Source: Trichopria drosophilae (Eukaryota; Arthropoda; Insecta; Hymenoptera; Diapriidae). Taken from it: DNA of 64,000 nt. A program made the position numbers and the translations under genes. This document shows positions 38,800 through 50,521 of this stretch, one piece after another (the stretch's first letter is position 1; every line of letters starts with the position of its first letter). A model generated the notes under the pieces. It did no database searches, was not told the origin of the DNA, and saw only the letters and a program-made list of their open reading frames with translations. The DNA lies in the NCBI GenBank assembly GCA_030407085.1, contig CM059582.1:133489501-133553500 (forward strand), read 5' to 3'.

Positions 38800-39999
38800 A
38801 TGCCAGATATTAGTCCGATTTGTAACGAAACTCAAGCGCTTGCCCTCCCAACGGCCGCTGCTGTTGGTGGAAAAGAAGAGCGTTCTTCAGCAATCCTGCG
38901 CCCGCCCGTTTTTTGCGGTCGTCCGTCAACAGCGACTAGGTGGAAAGCGCTCCGTACTAACAGCTGCAGCGCACTGGAAAATTTTGGTTTTGCCAAGCGC
39001 AAACGAGATTGCCAGTCTTTCACAGACGACCTAAACGACTCACCGCCACCACGACAACGGAAGTTCTCGCTTCCTCGAGGCGCTCAAGGCTCTCCACAAA
39101 CCGCATCTCAGACCATGTCTGCTATTACAGCGCCGCAACTCACCCTCGAAGCACTGCAGCAGTCGCTTCCCGCAGCGTTAAAAAGCGAATCAAATCGTGT
39201 TACCGATTCACTGCAAGCCAGCATTAACCGATGCACAAACGAAATATCAGCAGTGAAACTAACAGTGGATCAGATTAATTCTGATCTCACGAATCGTCTG
39301 TCTTTATTAGAAGAAAAAATAGTTTCGCAAGACTCCATCATAAAAACACTTGCGGCCAAACTCGAAGTGCAAGAAAAAATTAATAAACGAAAAAACATTA
39401 TCCTAACTGGTTTTACTCCTGGACCAGGCTCTCTAAGGGAGGAAATTTACAAATTTTTGGCCTCGAAGTTCCCGTTAGCCTCAACGCTTGCAGCCGCCAG
39501 ACAGATCCGGTCAAATCCGCCAGCCTATTTAGCGGAATTAATGTTAGAAGATGACAAATTTTTAATCTTAACGTCTAAAAAAACGGCGCTGCGGTCATCG
39601 GAAGTATATGTTAACCGTGATTACACCGCCAGGGAGCGTTTCATGGCATTTAAGGTCAGAGAAGCTCGCCGAACAGCTTCTGCTTCCGGCTCATCCTTCA
39701 GGAGAAGAGGAGACGCTATAGCCATCAATAACGTATGGCTCAAATGGTCGGAGGCGGACCAAGATTTCAAATCCCCGTGCTCGGATTCATCACTGGGAAG
39801 AAAATCTGCCCCCTCTCGCACTACACCGGCAAACAATAGACAGGACAGTACTCGATCGAATCGCACAAACGCAACATCCATGGACACTGATACATCTTCT
39901 CAAACCGAAAATGCGGTTTTTAAATCGCCCCCGTCCGCAGCAAGATGCCATCGTCTCTACGCCATCGTCTTCTGCTGTAGCGCCGTCACCGCTCCTTAG
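38800..39999 (+). CDS. Second LINE ORF1 protein, coiled coil and RRM-like
   Basis: Predicted RNA-binding ORF1 protein, 399 residues from the ATG at 38800. The first ~100 residues are low-complexity and basic. About residues 110-190 are rich in spaced Leu/Ile with Glu/Lys/Gln (LEEKIVSQDSIIKTLAAKLE) and probably form a coiled coil. Next comes RKNIILTGF and a mixed alpha/beta segment resembling the RRM-like core of L1-type ORF1 proteins. A Ser/Thr-rich tail follows. No CCHC knuckle is seen. The last ~30 residues overlap the start of the ORF2 region in another frame and may lie past an indel. The fold assignment is inferred from layout, not from a search. Confidence 0.65.
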   Translation: MPDISPICNETQALALPTAAAVGGKEERSSAILRPPVFCGRPSTATRWKALRTNSCSALENFGFAKRKRDCQSFTDDLNDSPPPRQRKFSLPRGAQGSPQTASQTMSAITAPQLTLEALQQSLPAALKSESNRVTDSLQASINRCTNEISAVKLTVDQINSDLTNRLSLLEEKIVSQDSIIKTLAAKLEVQEKINKRKNIILTGFTPGPGSLREEIYKFLASKFPLASTLAAARQIRSNPPAYLAELMLEDDKFLILTSKKTALRSSEVYVNRDYTARERFMAFKVREARRTASASGSSFRRRGDAIAINNVWLKWSEADQDFKSPCSDSSLGRKSAPSRTTPANNRQDSTRSNRTNATSMDTDTSSQTENAVFKSPPSAARCHRLYAIVFCCSAVTAP

Positions 40000-40023
40000 T
40001 TTTAATTCATCGAACCGTTATAA

Positions 40024-43000
40024 TTTATTTAAAACAATCTTTTGGAATGCTCGCGGCTTTTTTAATATTAAAAATAACAATTTTTATTCCGCATACAAAG
40101 TTTCAAATTTCTCAGAAACCTGGCGCGACTCCGAAATTCGCACAGGGGATCTGTCTACTGGTCACTCAGTGATTCATTCACCAGCCGCCCGCCTCAGTAA
40201 CTTTGGCCGATGTAGTGGGGGCCTTTTATCCTTAATCAGTCCTAATTCCACTTTTTCGCGTCTTGATTCGTCTCCCCACTGGCTTTTTTTATAAATTAAA
40301 TTTGTTCCCACTCAATCTAATTATCGGATCTTTTTATTTTCCGCCAAACTCCGATCTAGAACCTCTGCTCTCTTCCTTACAACTCGTCTTAGACTCACTG
40401 ACTGACCAGTACTCAGACTGCATTTTTATCTTGGGAGGCGACTTTAACTCTCGAGTTGGTCCCTCAGACTCTTTTGCCGATCTTCCTCAAGTTTTTGATG
40501 ACGCTTCTGTGCGAGTTCGAAGGCGATCTCATGATGTGACTTCCAATCGTCGCAGTGCCCTTCTGTCTGATTTTATGTCTGTAAATAACTTCGTCTTATT
40601 AAATGGTCGGACGCCAAGCGACTCTCCGGCTCATTTTACCTTCCTCGGGCAGAGGGGCTTTAGCGTCGTTGATCTGGTCTGGGTTTCGGTATCGCACTTG
40701 CCATATGTTCATGATCTTACGATCGGCGATGATCTTTTCGGCTCTGATCATCTTCCAATAACAGTGGTACTCCATCTATCCGAAGATAGACCCCCCACGC
40801 AGCCAAATGTCTGTGCTACAGCAATTCGAACCGTGACACGTTATCAGCGCCCCCCGGACGGGGCAGACAGCGCTTTTGCGAATTATCGAGCACAATTAGC
40901 GGTATCAGTGCAAAATATCAGCATATCCGATGAACCCGACTTAATTTATAACCGCCTTCTAGAAATAGTTCGTTACTCAGCGTTTTCTACCGAACTATTG
41001 AAAGAATTTGTTACTCGCTCCTATAGTACTCCCTCGCGTTTTTATAAGCCTTGGTTCGATGAGGCGTGTTTCTCGGCAAGGAGATCACTGGCCCGAGCCT
41101 TGAGACACATGAGGGGGGCTGGATACGGCGCGACCGCGGTCGAACAATACAAGTCGGCACGAAGGTCTTACTACAACCTACTTTCTCGGAAAAAAGCCAG
41201 TTTTGACTGCAGGATATCTGACAGATTTTCGCAATTCTGCGGACTTCTGGAATACCGTGCGTCAATTCAGATCAAAACCCGCGTTAACTCATCATGTGTC
41301 AGAAGAAGTCTGGACCGCATTCTTTCGGAGCATTTTTCCGCAGTTTGAACCAATAGCCGAGTTGTATTTTGGAACGTTCGACCCCGTGCTCGACTCGCCT
41401 CTCTCAATGATCGAGCTCAGAGACAGCCTGAGAGCTCTGAAGGTGGGAAAAGCCACTGGTCCCGACAAAATTCCCTCTGAACTTTTCGAACTCATGGACG
41501 ACCGGTGTCTTTCTCTCCTTCTCTCGCTCTTTAACAGGATCTTTTTGGCGGAAACTTTTCCCTCAGGTTGGGCCGACTCATTAACTTTTACGCTATATAA
41601 GAAGGGCGCGCGCGACAACCATTCAAATTACCGATTAATAGCAATTACGAACGCCCTGGCGAAGATCTTCTCCCAGATCTTATGTACACGACTGACCAAG
41701 TGGGCATCACAAAGAGACATCCTTCCAGAGGAGCAATCTGGATTTCGCGGTGGTAGGGGGACAGAGGATAATATCTTCTGCCTTCTTGCATCGGCGCAGG
41801 TCGTTCTTAGACGCCCGAACTCAAAATTATATAGCCTTTTTGTTGACTTCAAAAGAGCCTTTGATTCGGTACCACATGCTCTTGTTTGGCGAAAGCTCTT
41901 TGGTCTCGGCGTCAGCGCTAAATTCGTCAGGGTGTTAAGCGCGTTATATCGTTCTGCGTCGGTTCTGTATCGTAGCGAAAATGGAGATACGTCCTGCTAT
42001 AATGTAACAATCGGCGTGCTACAAGGCGAAATTCTAAGTCCTTTATTGTTTATTTTATATCTTTCAGATATTGTCTCTTTTTTTCGCGGAAATAATGTAC
42101 GCGGGGTAGACGTTACCAGATCTAAGGATTTGTTAATGCTCCTCTATGCCGATGACCTCGCCATCCTCGCATTCTCTCCAGCCGACCTTCGTAACAAACT
42201 AAGAATACTTTCTGTTTACTGTGCAAGCAACCTGCTTACCGTTAATGTAGATAAAACTAAGATCGTTTGTTTCAGGAGGGCTGGTGCGCTTGCTCAGTAC
42301 TCGAGGGATTTCTTATACGACGACGCTCCGGTTGAGGTCACGAATGCCTACCGATTTTTAGGTATAATTTTTTCATCTTCAGCATCCGGCCTTCAGCCTA
42401 CTGAGGATGCTGTCGTCCGTACAAGAGCCGCCTCGGCTGCGGTCCTAGCGTTAATTAACTCCGCGAAGATTGATTCCTGGGACGCATTCTGGAAACTGTA
42501 CAGAGCCATGATTACCTCCGTCCTTTTGTATGCGGCTCCATTTTGGGCCCTGCGACATTTGGATAGGCTGGAGTCGGCGCAGATTGATTTTTTTAAGAAG
42601 CTTCTCCACCTGCCGAGAAACACACCGGCATACCTGATTCGTTTAGAACTCGGCATTCCGCCGATCGCGGTAGAGATTCTCAATAGGTCGATAAATTGGG
42701 TAATCAAAACCCTGAGACTGCCCTACTCCAGTTTGCCCAAAATCTTACTTCTTCGCCTTTGAGAACTGGCTACCTTCGGGTCGTCACAAGTACCTCGAAA
42801 TTGGCTTTCTCAGATTGGGGCACTTTTGGACGAGGCGGATGTAGGCGATCTGTGGGTCGATTTTGATGCCGAGCACTGGGCTGTCGCTGGACCGCGGTTG
42901 GTTGCCAAATTTGCCGAGTCTTGTAGAGCAAGAGATCTAGCGAGATACTACAACTCTGACACTGTACAGCTGCCGCTCTATCGACAGCTCACAGACTCGT

Positions 43001-43362
43001 CGCTCACGTTATACCCGCTCTGCCTCCCTCTGGCCTGCCTCAGAGTTAAAGCCCAAATCAGACTGGCGACGGTCTATTCTCCCTCGCTTTCAGTTTTCGG
43101 AATGCGTTTCCTCTATAACCCGCAGAGCCTGTGTTCATTATGCGTCCTAAATGTTGCCGACACGCTTTGGCACATTCTCGCTGAATGCCCTCTGCTAACA
43201 CCCGGCAGACGGGAGTTTGCAGAACGTGTGCTCGGGCACCATTCGCGTGAGAAAAATTTTCTATACAAACTGACTTGCAACACCGACCCATCATCCGCGA
43301 AGCTTTTATTTAAGTTTATAAAAGCAATGTTTACTAGAAGAGCGTTTTTGCTAGGCGAATGA
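40024..43362 (+). pseudogene. Second LINE ORF2: endonuclease, reverse transcriptase, zinc finger (broken)
   Basis: Replication enzyme of about 1100 codons spread over three frames. The endonuclease N-terminus (FWNARGF, SETW) is in the frame open to 40294. The rest of the endonuclease (GGDFNSRVG near 40437, GSDHLPI near 40740) is in the frame 40263-41348. The reverse transcriptase (41203-42762) shows GKATGPDKIPS, YRLIAITN, DFKRAFDS, GVLQGEILSPLLF and catalytic YADD (42145-42156). Frame changes lie near 40290 and 41210. An in-frame TGA at 42760-42762 separates the last part (to 43362), which carries a CxxC...HxxxxC zinc finger (CSLC...HILAEC). Three lesions make it non-functional as it stands. 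Confidence 0.85.
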
Positions 43363-43534
43363 TGTATAACGAAAGGCAATAGTCCCACTATCTAGTGTGT
43401 CTGCGAGTAGTAACAATTTTGCTTCGTGCGCTCCAATTAAATAATTCTGCGTCCATGTAATCCGGTCTTTTCCGGAACTCCTCCCTCTACAGGATTTGTA
43501 TCCCTTACAAGAGAGAGTAAACACATACATACAT

Positions 43535-43540
43535 AAACAA
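43535..43540 (+). repeat. Right target-site duplication AAACAA
   Basis: Satellite bases AAACAA directly after the ACAT tail, followed by normal satellite TAATTCCGTCTCG. Confidence 0.75.
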
Positions 43541-44419
43541 TAATTCCGTCTCGAATTGTTTCAAAACGATATTTTCGATATTTCAAACTGTATTTTTTAA
43601 GTGTATGCAAATTTTTACTATATAAAGAATTCCCTGCAGAAATTATACGCATTTTACAGAAATCGTTATAAACAATGATTATTTAAACAATAATTCCGTC
43701 TCGAATTGTTTCAAAACGATATTTTCGATATTTCAAACTGTATTTTTTAAGTGTTTGGAAACTTTTTACTTTATAAAGAATTCCCTGCAGATATTATACG
43801 CATTTTACAGAAATCGTTATATACAATGATTATTTAAACAATGATTCCATCTCGAATTGTTTCAAAACGATATTTTCGATATTTCAAACAGTATTCATGA
43901 TGTGTATGCAAAATTTTTACTTTATAAAGAATTCCCTGCAGAAATGATACGCATTTTACAGAAATCGTTATAAACAATGATTATTTAAACAATGATTCCG
44001 TCTCGAATTTTTTCAAAATGATATTTTCATTATTTCACACAGTATTTTTAAAGAGCATGCCAAATTGTAACTTTATAAAGAATTTCCTGCACCAGTTATC
44101 AGAAATCGTTATACAGAATAAATATTTAAACAATGATTCCGCCGCGAATTTTTTCAAAACGTAATTGTCCTTATTTCAAACAGCATTTTTAAAGAGCATG
44201 CTTAACTTTATAAAGAATTCCATGCAGAAATTATACGCATTTTACAGAAATCGTAATAAACAATGATTATTTAAACAATAATTCCGTCTCGAATTGTTTC
44301 AATACGATATTTTCGATATTTCAAACAGTATATTTTTTGAGTATATGCAAAATTTTTACTTTATAAAGAATTCCCTGCAAAAGTTATACGCATTTTACTG
44401 AAATCGTTACAAACAATGA

Positions 44420-47301
44420 TTATTTAAACATTGATTCCGTCGTGAATGGTTTCAAAACGATATTTACCTTATTTCAAACAATATTTTTAAATAGCATGCA
44501 AAATTGTAACTTTATAACGAATTTCCTGCCCCAGTTATCAGAAATCGTTATACAGAATAATTATTTAAACATTGATTCCGCCGCGAATTTTTTCAAAACG
44601 ATATTGTCCTTATTTTAAACAGTATTTTTAAAGAGCATGCTTAACTTTATAATGAATTCCCTGCAGAAATTATACGCAGAAATCTTTATAAACAATGATT
44701 ATTTAAACAATAATTCCGTCTCGAATTGTTTCAAAACGAAATTTTCGATATTTAAAACAGTATTTTTTTAGTGTATGCAAAATTTTTACTTTATAAAGAA
44801 TTCCCTGCAGAAGTTATACGCATTTTACTGAAATCGTTACAAACAATGTTTATTTAAACATTGATTCCGTTGTGAATGGTTTCAAAACGATATTATCCTT
44901 ATTTCACACAATATTTTTAAATAGCATGCAAAATTTTCAATTTATAAAGAATTTTCTGTACAAGTTATCAGAAAACGTTTTAAACAATGATTATTTAAAC
45001 AATGATTCCGCCGCTAATTGCTTCAAAACAATATTTTCCTTAATTCAAACAATATTTTTAAAGAGCATGCCAAATTGTAACTTTATGAAGAATTTCCTGC
45101 AGAAATTATACCCATTTTACTGAAATCATTACAAATAATGTTTATTTAAACATTGATTCCGTCGTGAATGATTTCAAAACGATATTTTCATTATTTCAAA
45201 CAGTATTTTTAAAGAGCATGCCAAATTTTAACTTCATGAAGAATATCCTAACCAAGTTATCAGTAATCGTTATAAAGAATGATTATTTAGATAATGATTC
45301 GGTAGAGAACTGATTCAAAACCATATTTTCCTTAATTCAAACAGTATTTTTAAAGAGCATGCAAAATTTTAACTTCATGAAGAATATTCTTCCGAAGTTA
45401 TCTGTAATGGTTATAATGAATGATTATTTAAACAATGATTCGGTAGAGAATCGATTCAAAACGATATTTTCCTTATTTCAAACAGTGTTTTTGAAGAGCA
45501 TGCAAAATTTTTACGTTATTAAGAATTTTCTGCACATGTTATACGCATTTTACAGTAAACGTTATAAACAATGATTCCGCCGCGAATTGTATTAAAACGA
45601 TATTGTCGATATTTCAACCAGTGTTTTTGAATTGGTTGGAACATTTTTACGTTATACATAATTTTCTGCACAAGTTATACGAATTTTACAGTAATCGTTA
45701 TAAACAATGATTATTTAAAGAATCATTCCGTCCCGAATTGTTTCAAAACGATATTTTCGATATTTCAAATAGTATGTTTTTAGTGTATGCAAAATTTTAC
45801 TTTATGAAGTATTCCCTGCAGAAGTTATACGCATTTTACTGAAATCGTTACAAATAATGTTTATTTAAACATTGATTCCGTCGTGAATGGTTTCAAAACG
45901 ATATTTACCTTATTTCAAACAATATTTTTAAATAGCATGCAAAATTGTAACTTTATAACGAATTTCCTGCCCCAGTTATCAGAAATCGTTATACAGAATA
46001 ATTATTTAAACATTGATTCCGCCGCGAATTTTTTCAAAACGATATTGTCCTTATTTTAAACAGTATTTTTAAAGAGCATGCTTAACTTTATAATGAATTC
46101 CCTGCAGAAATTATACGCAGAAATCTTTATAAACAATGATTATTTAAACAATAATTCCGTCTCGAATTGTTTCAAAACGAAATTTTCGATATTTAAAACA
46201 GTATTTTTTTAGTGTATGCAAAATTTTTACTTTATAAAGAATTCCCTGCAGAAGTTATACGCATTTTACTGAAATCGTTACAAACAATGTTTATTTAAAC
46301 ATTGATTCCGTTGTGAATGGTTTCAAAACGATATTATCCTTATTTCACACAATATTTTTAAATAGCATGCAAAATTTTCAATTTATAAAGAATTTTCTGT
46401 ACAAGTTATCAGAAAACGTTTTAAACAATGATTATTTAAACAATGATTCCGCCGCTAATTGCTTCAAAACAATATTTTCCTTAATTCAAACAATATTTTT
46501 AAAGAGCATGCCAAATTGTAACTTTATGAAGAATTTCCTGCAGAAATTATACCCATTTTACTGAAATCATTACAAATAATGTTTATTTAAACATTGATTC
46601 CGTCGTGAATGATTTCAAAACGATATTTTCATTATTTCAAACAGTATTTTTAAAGAGCATGCCAAATTTTAACTTCATGAAGAATATCCTAACCAAGTTA
46701 TCAGTAATCGTTATAAAGAATGATTATTTAGATAATGATTCGGTAGAGAACTGATTCAAAACCATATTTTCCTTAATTCAAACAGTATTTTTAAAGAGCA
46801 TGCAAAATTTTAACTTCATGAAGAATATTCTTCCGAAGTTATCTGTAATGGTTATAATGAATGATTATTTAAACAATGATTCGGTAGAGAATCGATTCAA
46901 AACGATATTTTCCTTATTTCAAACAGTGTTTTTGAAGAGCATGCAAAATTTTTACGTTATTAAGAATTTTCTGCACATGTTATACGCATTTTACAGTAAA
47001 CGTTATAAACAATGATTCCGCCGCGAATTGTATTAAAACGATATTGTCGATATTTCAACCAGTGTTTTTGAATTGGTTGGAACATTTTTACGTTATACAT
47101 AATTTTCTGCACAAGTTATACGAATTTTACAGTAATCGTTATAAACAATGATTATTTAAAGAATCATTCCGTCCCGAATTGTTTCAAAACGATATTTTCG
47201 ATATTTCAAATAGTATGTTTTTAGTGTATGCAAAATTTTACTTTATGAAGTATTCCCTGCAGAAGTTATACGCATTTTACTGAAATCGTTACAAATAATG
47301 T
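44420..47301 (-). repeat. Tandem duplication of a 1441-bp satellite block
   Basis: The stretch from about 44420 to 45860 recurs at 45861 to 47301 with a constant offset of 1441 bp (for example 44461 and 45902, 44872 and 46313, 45359 and 46800), apparently without differences over long runs. It spans about ten diverged monomers, so the unit is a higher-order block copied recently. Confidence 0.85.
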
Positions 47302-47789
47302 TTATTTAAACATTGATTCCGTCGTGAATGTTTTCAAAACGATATTTTCCTTATTTCAAACAGTATTTTTGAAGAGCATGCAAAATTTTTACGTTATAAA
47401 TAATTTTCTGCACAAGTTGTACGAATTTTACAGTAATCGTTATAAACAATGATTATTCAAACAATAATTCCGTCTTGAGTTGGTTCAAAACGATATCTTC
47501 GATATTTCAAACAGTATTTTTTTAGGGTATGCAAAATTTTTACTTTATAAAAAATTCCCTAAAGAAGTTATACGCATTTTACTGAAATCGTTACAAACAA
47601 TGTTTATTTAAACATTGATTCTGTCGTGAATGGTTTCAAAACGATATATTCATTATTTCAAACAGTATTTTTGAAGTGTTTGGAAAATGTTTACTTTATA
47701 AAGAATTCCCTGCAGAAATTATACGTATTTTACGGAAATCGTTATAAACAATGTTTATTTAAACATTGATTCCGCCGCTAATTTTTTTA

Positions 47790-48655
47790 AAACGATATTT
47801 TCGATATTTCAAGCAGTATTTTTGAAGTGTTTGGAAAATTGTAACTTTAGAAAGAATATTCTGCACAAGTTATCAGTAATCGTTATATACAATGATTATT
47901 CATACAATAATTCCATCGCGAATTGTTTCAAAACAACATTTTCCTTATTTCAAACAGTATTTTTAAATAGCATGCAAAATTTTCACTTTATAAAGAATTT
48001 TCTGTACAAGTTATCAGAAATCGTTTTAAACAATGATTCCGCCGCGAATGGCTTCAAAATTATATATTCCTTATTTTAAACAGTATTTTTAAAGAGCATG
48101 CATAATTTTAACTTTATAAAGAATTTCCTGCACAAGTTATCAGAAATAGTTTGAAACAATAATTATTTATACAATGATTCCGCCGCGAATTTTTTCAAAA
48201 CGATATTGTCCATATTTCAAACAGTATTTTTGAACTGTTTGGAAAATTGTAACTTTAGAAAGAATATTCTGCACAAGTTATCAGTAATCGTTATATACAA
48301 TGATTATTCATACAATAATTCCATCGCGAATTGTTTCAAAACAACATTTTCCTTATTTCAAACAGTATTTTTAAATAGCATGCAAAATTTTCACTTTATA
48401 AAGAATTTTCTGTACAAGTTATCAGAAATCGTTTTAAACAATGATTCCGCCGCGAATGGCTTCAAAATTATATATTCCTTATTTTAAACAGTATTTTTAA
48501 AGAGCATGCATAATTTTAACTTTATAAAGAATTTCCTGCACAAGTTATCAGAAATAGTTTGAAACAATAATTATTTATACAATGATTCCGCCGCGAATTT
48601 TTTCAAAACGATATTGTCCATATTTCAAACAGTATTTTTGAACTGTTTGGAAAAT
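47790..48655 (-). repeat. Tandem duplication of a 408-bp satellite block
   Basis: About three shortened monomers beginning near 47810 recur 408 bp further on (for example 47828 and 48236), nearly identical over the whole unit. Confidence 0.8.
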
Positions 48656-49280
48656 TGTAACTTTATAAAGAATATTCTGCACAAGTTATCAGTAATCGTT
48701 ATAAACAATGTTTATTAAAATAATGATTCCATCGCGAATTGTTTCAAAACGTCATTTTCCTTATTTAAATCAGTATTTTTGAAGGTTATGCAAAATTTTT
48801 ACTTTATAAAGAATTCCCTGCAGAAATTATACCCATTTTACAGAAATCGTTATAAACAATGTTTATATGAACATTGATTCCGCCGCGAATTTTTTCAAAA
48901 CGATATTGACCTTATTTCAAACAGTATTTTTAAAGAGCATGCTTAACTGTATAAAGAATTCCCTGCAGAAATTATACGCATTTTAGAAAAATCGTTATAA
49001 ACAATGATTATTTAAACAATAATCCCGTCTCGAATTGTTTCAAAACGATATTTTCGAAATTTCAAGCAGTGCTTTTGAAGTGTTTGGAAAATTGGAACTT
49101 TATAAAGAATATTCTGCACAAGTTATCAGTAATCGTTATATACAACGATAATTTAAACAATGATTCCATCGCGAATTGTTTCCAAACGATATTTTCCTTA
49201 ATTCAAACAGTATTTTTAAAGAGCATGCAAAATTTTAACTTCATTAAGAATATCCTACCCATGTTATCAGTAATCGTCAT

Positions 49281-49945
49281 TGTTACGACTGGTTGGTCAT
49301 AGGCAGCCGTAACCATATTAATTAGCATCTATTATAAGTTATTACGAAATATACTTTAGTTTTTAATATTCATGTATGACAATAGCGTTATAAGATAGGT
49401 TCCGGTCAAACGATATATTCGTGGGACCGAGGAAAAAGCAAGGCGCGAACGCGACACTCTTACCCCAAAGCGTAATCATTTTTCGGCTGGGAACCTGCCG
49501 AGCTTTCACCTGAATTCGCGCAATATACGCCTCGACGTCGGTTACCTGCCGAGGCTAGCAGGTTCCCAGGGCGAAGGATTGCTGACCAGGGATGAGAAAC
49601 GTCAGACGATCCGCGAACTCTCCGTCGACGGATCCAAAAAGACGTGGACACTCTGGGATTCGGTGCTAGACTCCCGGGGAGATCACACCTCGCGCTCGTC
49701 CATTTCCAATCTACTCAAGGGTCGAGAGTCGAGGTCCGTCCAGGACTTAGGCGGTTTTCGAGATTACCAAATAGAGACTTAGCCGTAGCCGACCGAGGCT
49801 ACTGAACGTCGGGAAACACAAGTGCGCGCCTCGTTCGTTCGACTTAACGTGCCGATACTTATGTACGGGTGCTGGACGTACATAAATAAAACCACCACGT
49901 AAATAATATTCCCGTACATATTTTATGTTACCCCGAAACGTAACA
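49281..49945 (+). repeat. 5' LTR of the gypsy element
   Basis: 665 bp bounded by TGTTACG at 49281 and its exact inverse CGTAACA at 49939-49945. AATAAA near 49883 may be the polyadenylation signal. An 11-bp inverted repeat, TGGGAACCTGC (49488-49498) and GCAGGTTCCCA (49558-49568), lies inside. No second LTR copy is present to confirm the boundaries. Confidence 0.8.
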
Positions 49946-50521
49946 TAAATAATTTGGAGGCAGCGTCGGGGCTCCGCGCTCGATTGTGTGTTCGTTTCTT
50001 TAAAATCGAATTCATGTCGGGTGTTAACCCCGTTCACGCGGAGACACCGAACCACCCTCCAGCTACCGAGGGTTTACAAACTTTGAAAATTTGAACAACT
50101 ATAAAATAAAAACTGTATACATTTCAAACGCGAGTGTGAAATTAATATCCGCGCGCGTCGCGAATCGGATGCTAACAGACAATCAAACAAAAAAAAAACG
50201 GTGAATATATTTTTGTGGTGAACTGTGGTGAACCAAGAGAATTGTGGAACTTAGGTGGAAGAAAAGGAACCCACGGACAACCATTGCAATTTACCTGAGG
50301 GCTACAGTCAACAAGGATGAGGACAACGAACGCGAGATTCCTGTTCTACATAGCAGTTCTGAAAGTGATCGAAGGGTGAGTCGCGACTATTTTCCCCCTC
50401 AATAGTATTGCCGGTAAATTTGATGAATTTCGTTTGTTACAAAATTTTATGCATTGCTCGTACACACACGCATTAACATATTTGGCCACGCCCATGTCCA
50501 CATGAATTTCCACGTAATTGT
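49946..50521 (+). other. Leader with candidate primer-binding site
   Basis: Begins TAAATAATTTGGAGGCAGCG. TGGAGGCAGCGTCGGGG is a plausible tRNA primer-binding site by position and its TGG start, but I cannot name the tRNA. The rest is untranslated leader up to the first gag ATG. Confidence 0.5.

Larger units (their letters stand above)
38156..43534 (+). mobile_element. Second LINE, inserted in the satellite with target duplication
   Basis: A 5379-bp element, GC-richer than its surroundings. The satellite sequence AAACAA occurs immediately before it (38150-38155) and immediately after it (43535-43540), and joining the flanks restores a normal monomer. It has a 5' UTR of about 640 bp, an ORF1 with coiled coil, an ORF2 with AP endonuclease, a YADD-type reverse transcriptase and a C-terminal CCHC zinc finger, and a short ACAT-repeat tail (43521-43534). 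Its reverse transcriptase is unlike that of the first LINE. I do not assign a clade; the endonuclease, ORF1 type and zinc finger fit the L1/R1/I-like range. ORF2 is broken by two frameshifts and one stop. Confidence 0.9.
43541..49280 (-). repeat. Satellite array in reverse orientation, second segment
   Basis: About 38 monomers of the same satellite on the minus strand, continuing the segment interrupted at 38155. Many monomers are shortened variants with CCAGTTATCAGAAATCG, lacking part of the usual CTGCAG region. The segment ends at the gypsy LTR at 49281, within a monomer. Confidence 0.95.

Noticed and set aside
36514..49302. Similar 60-96 codon open frames in the right array
   Set aside because: Same satellite in the other orientation; copies at 44872/46313 and 45359/46800 simply reflect the 1441-bp duplication.
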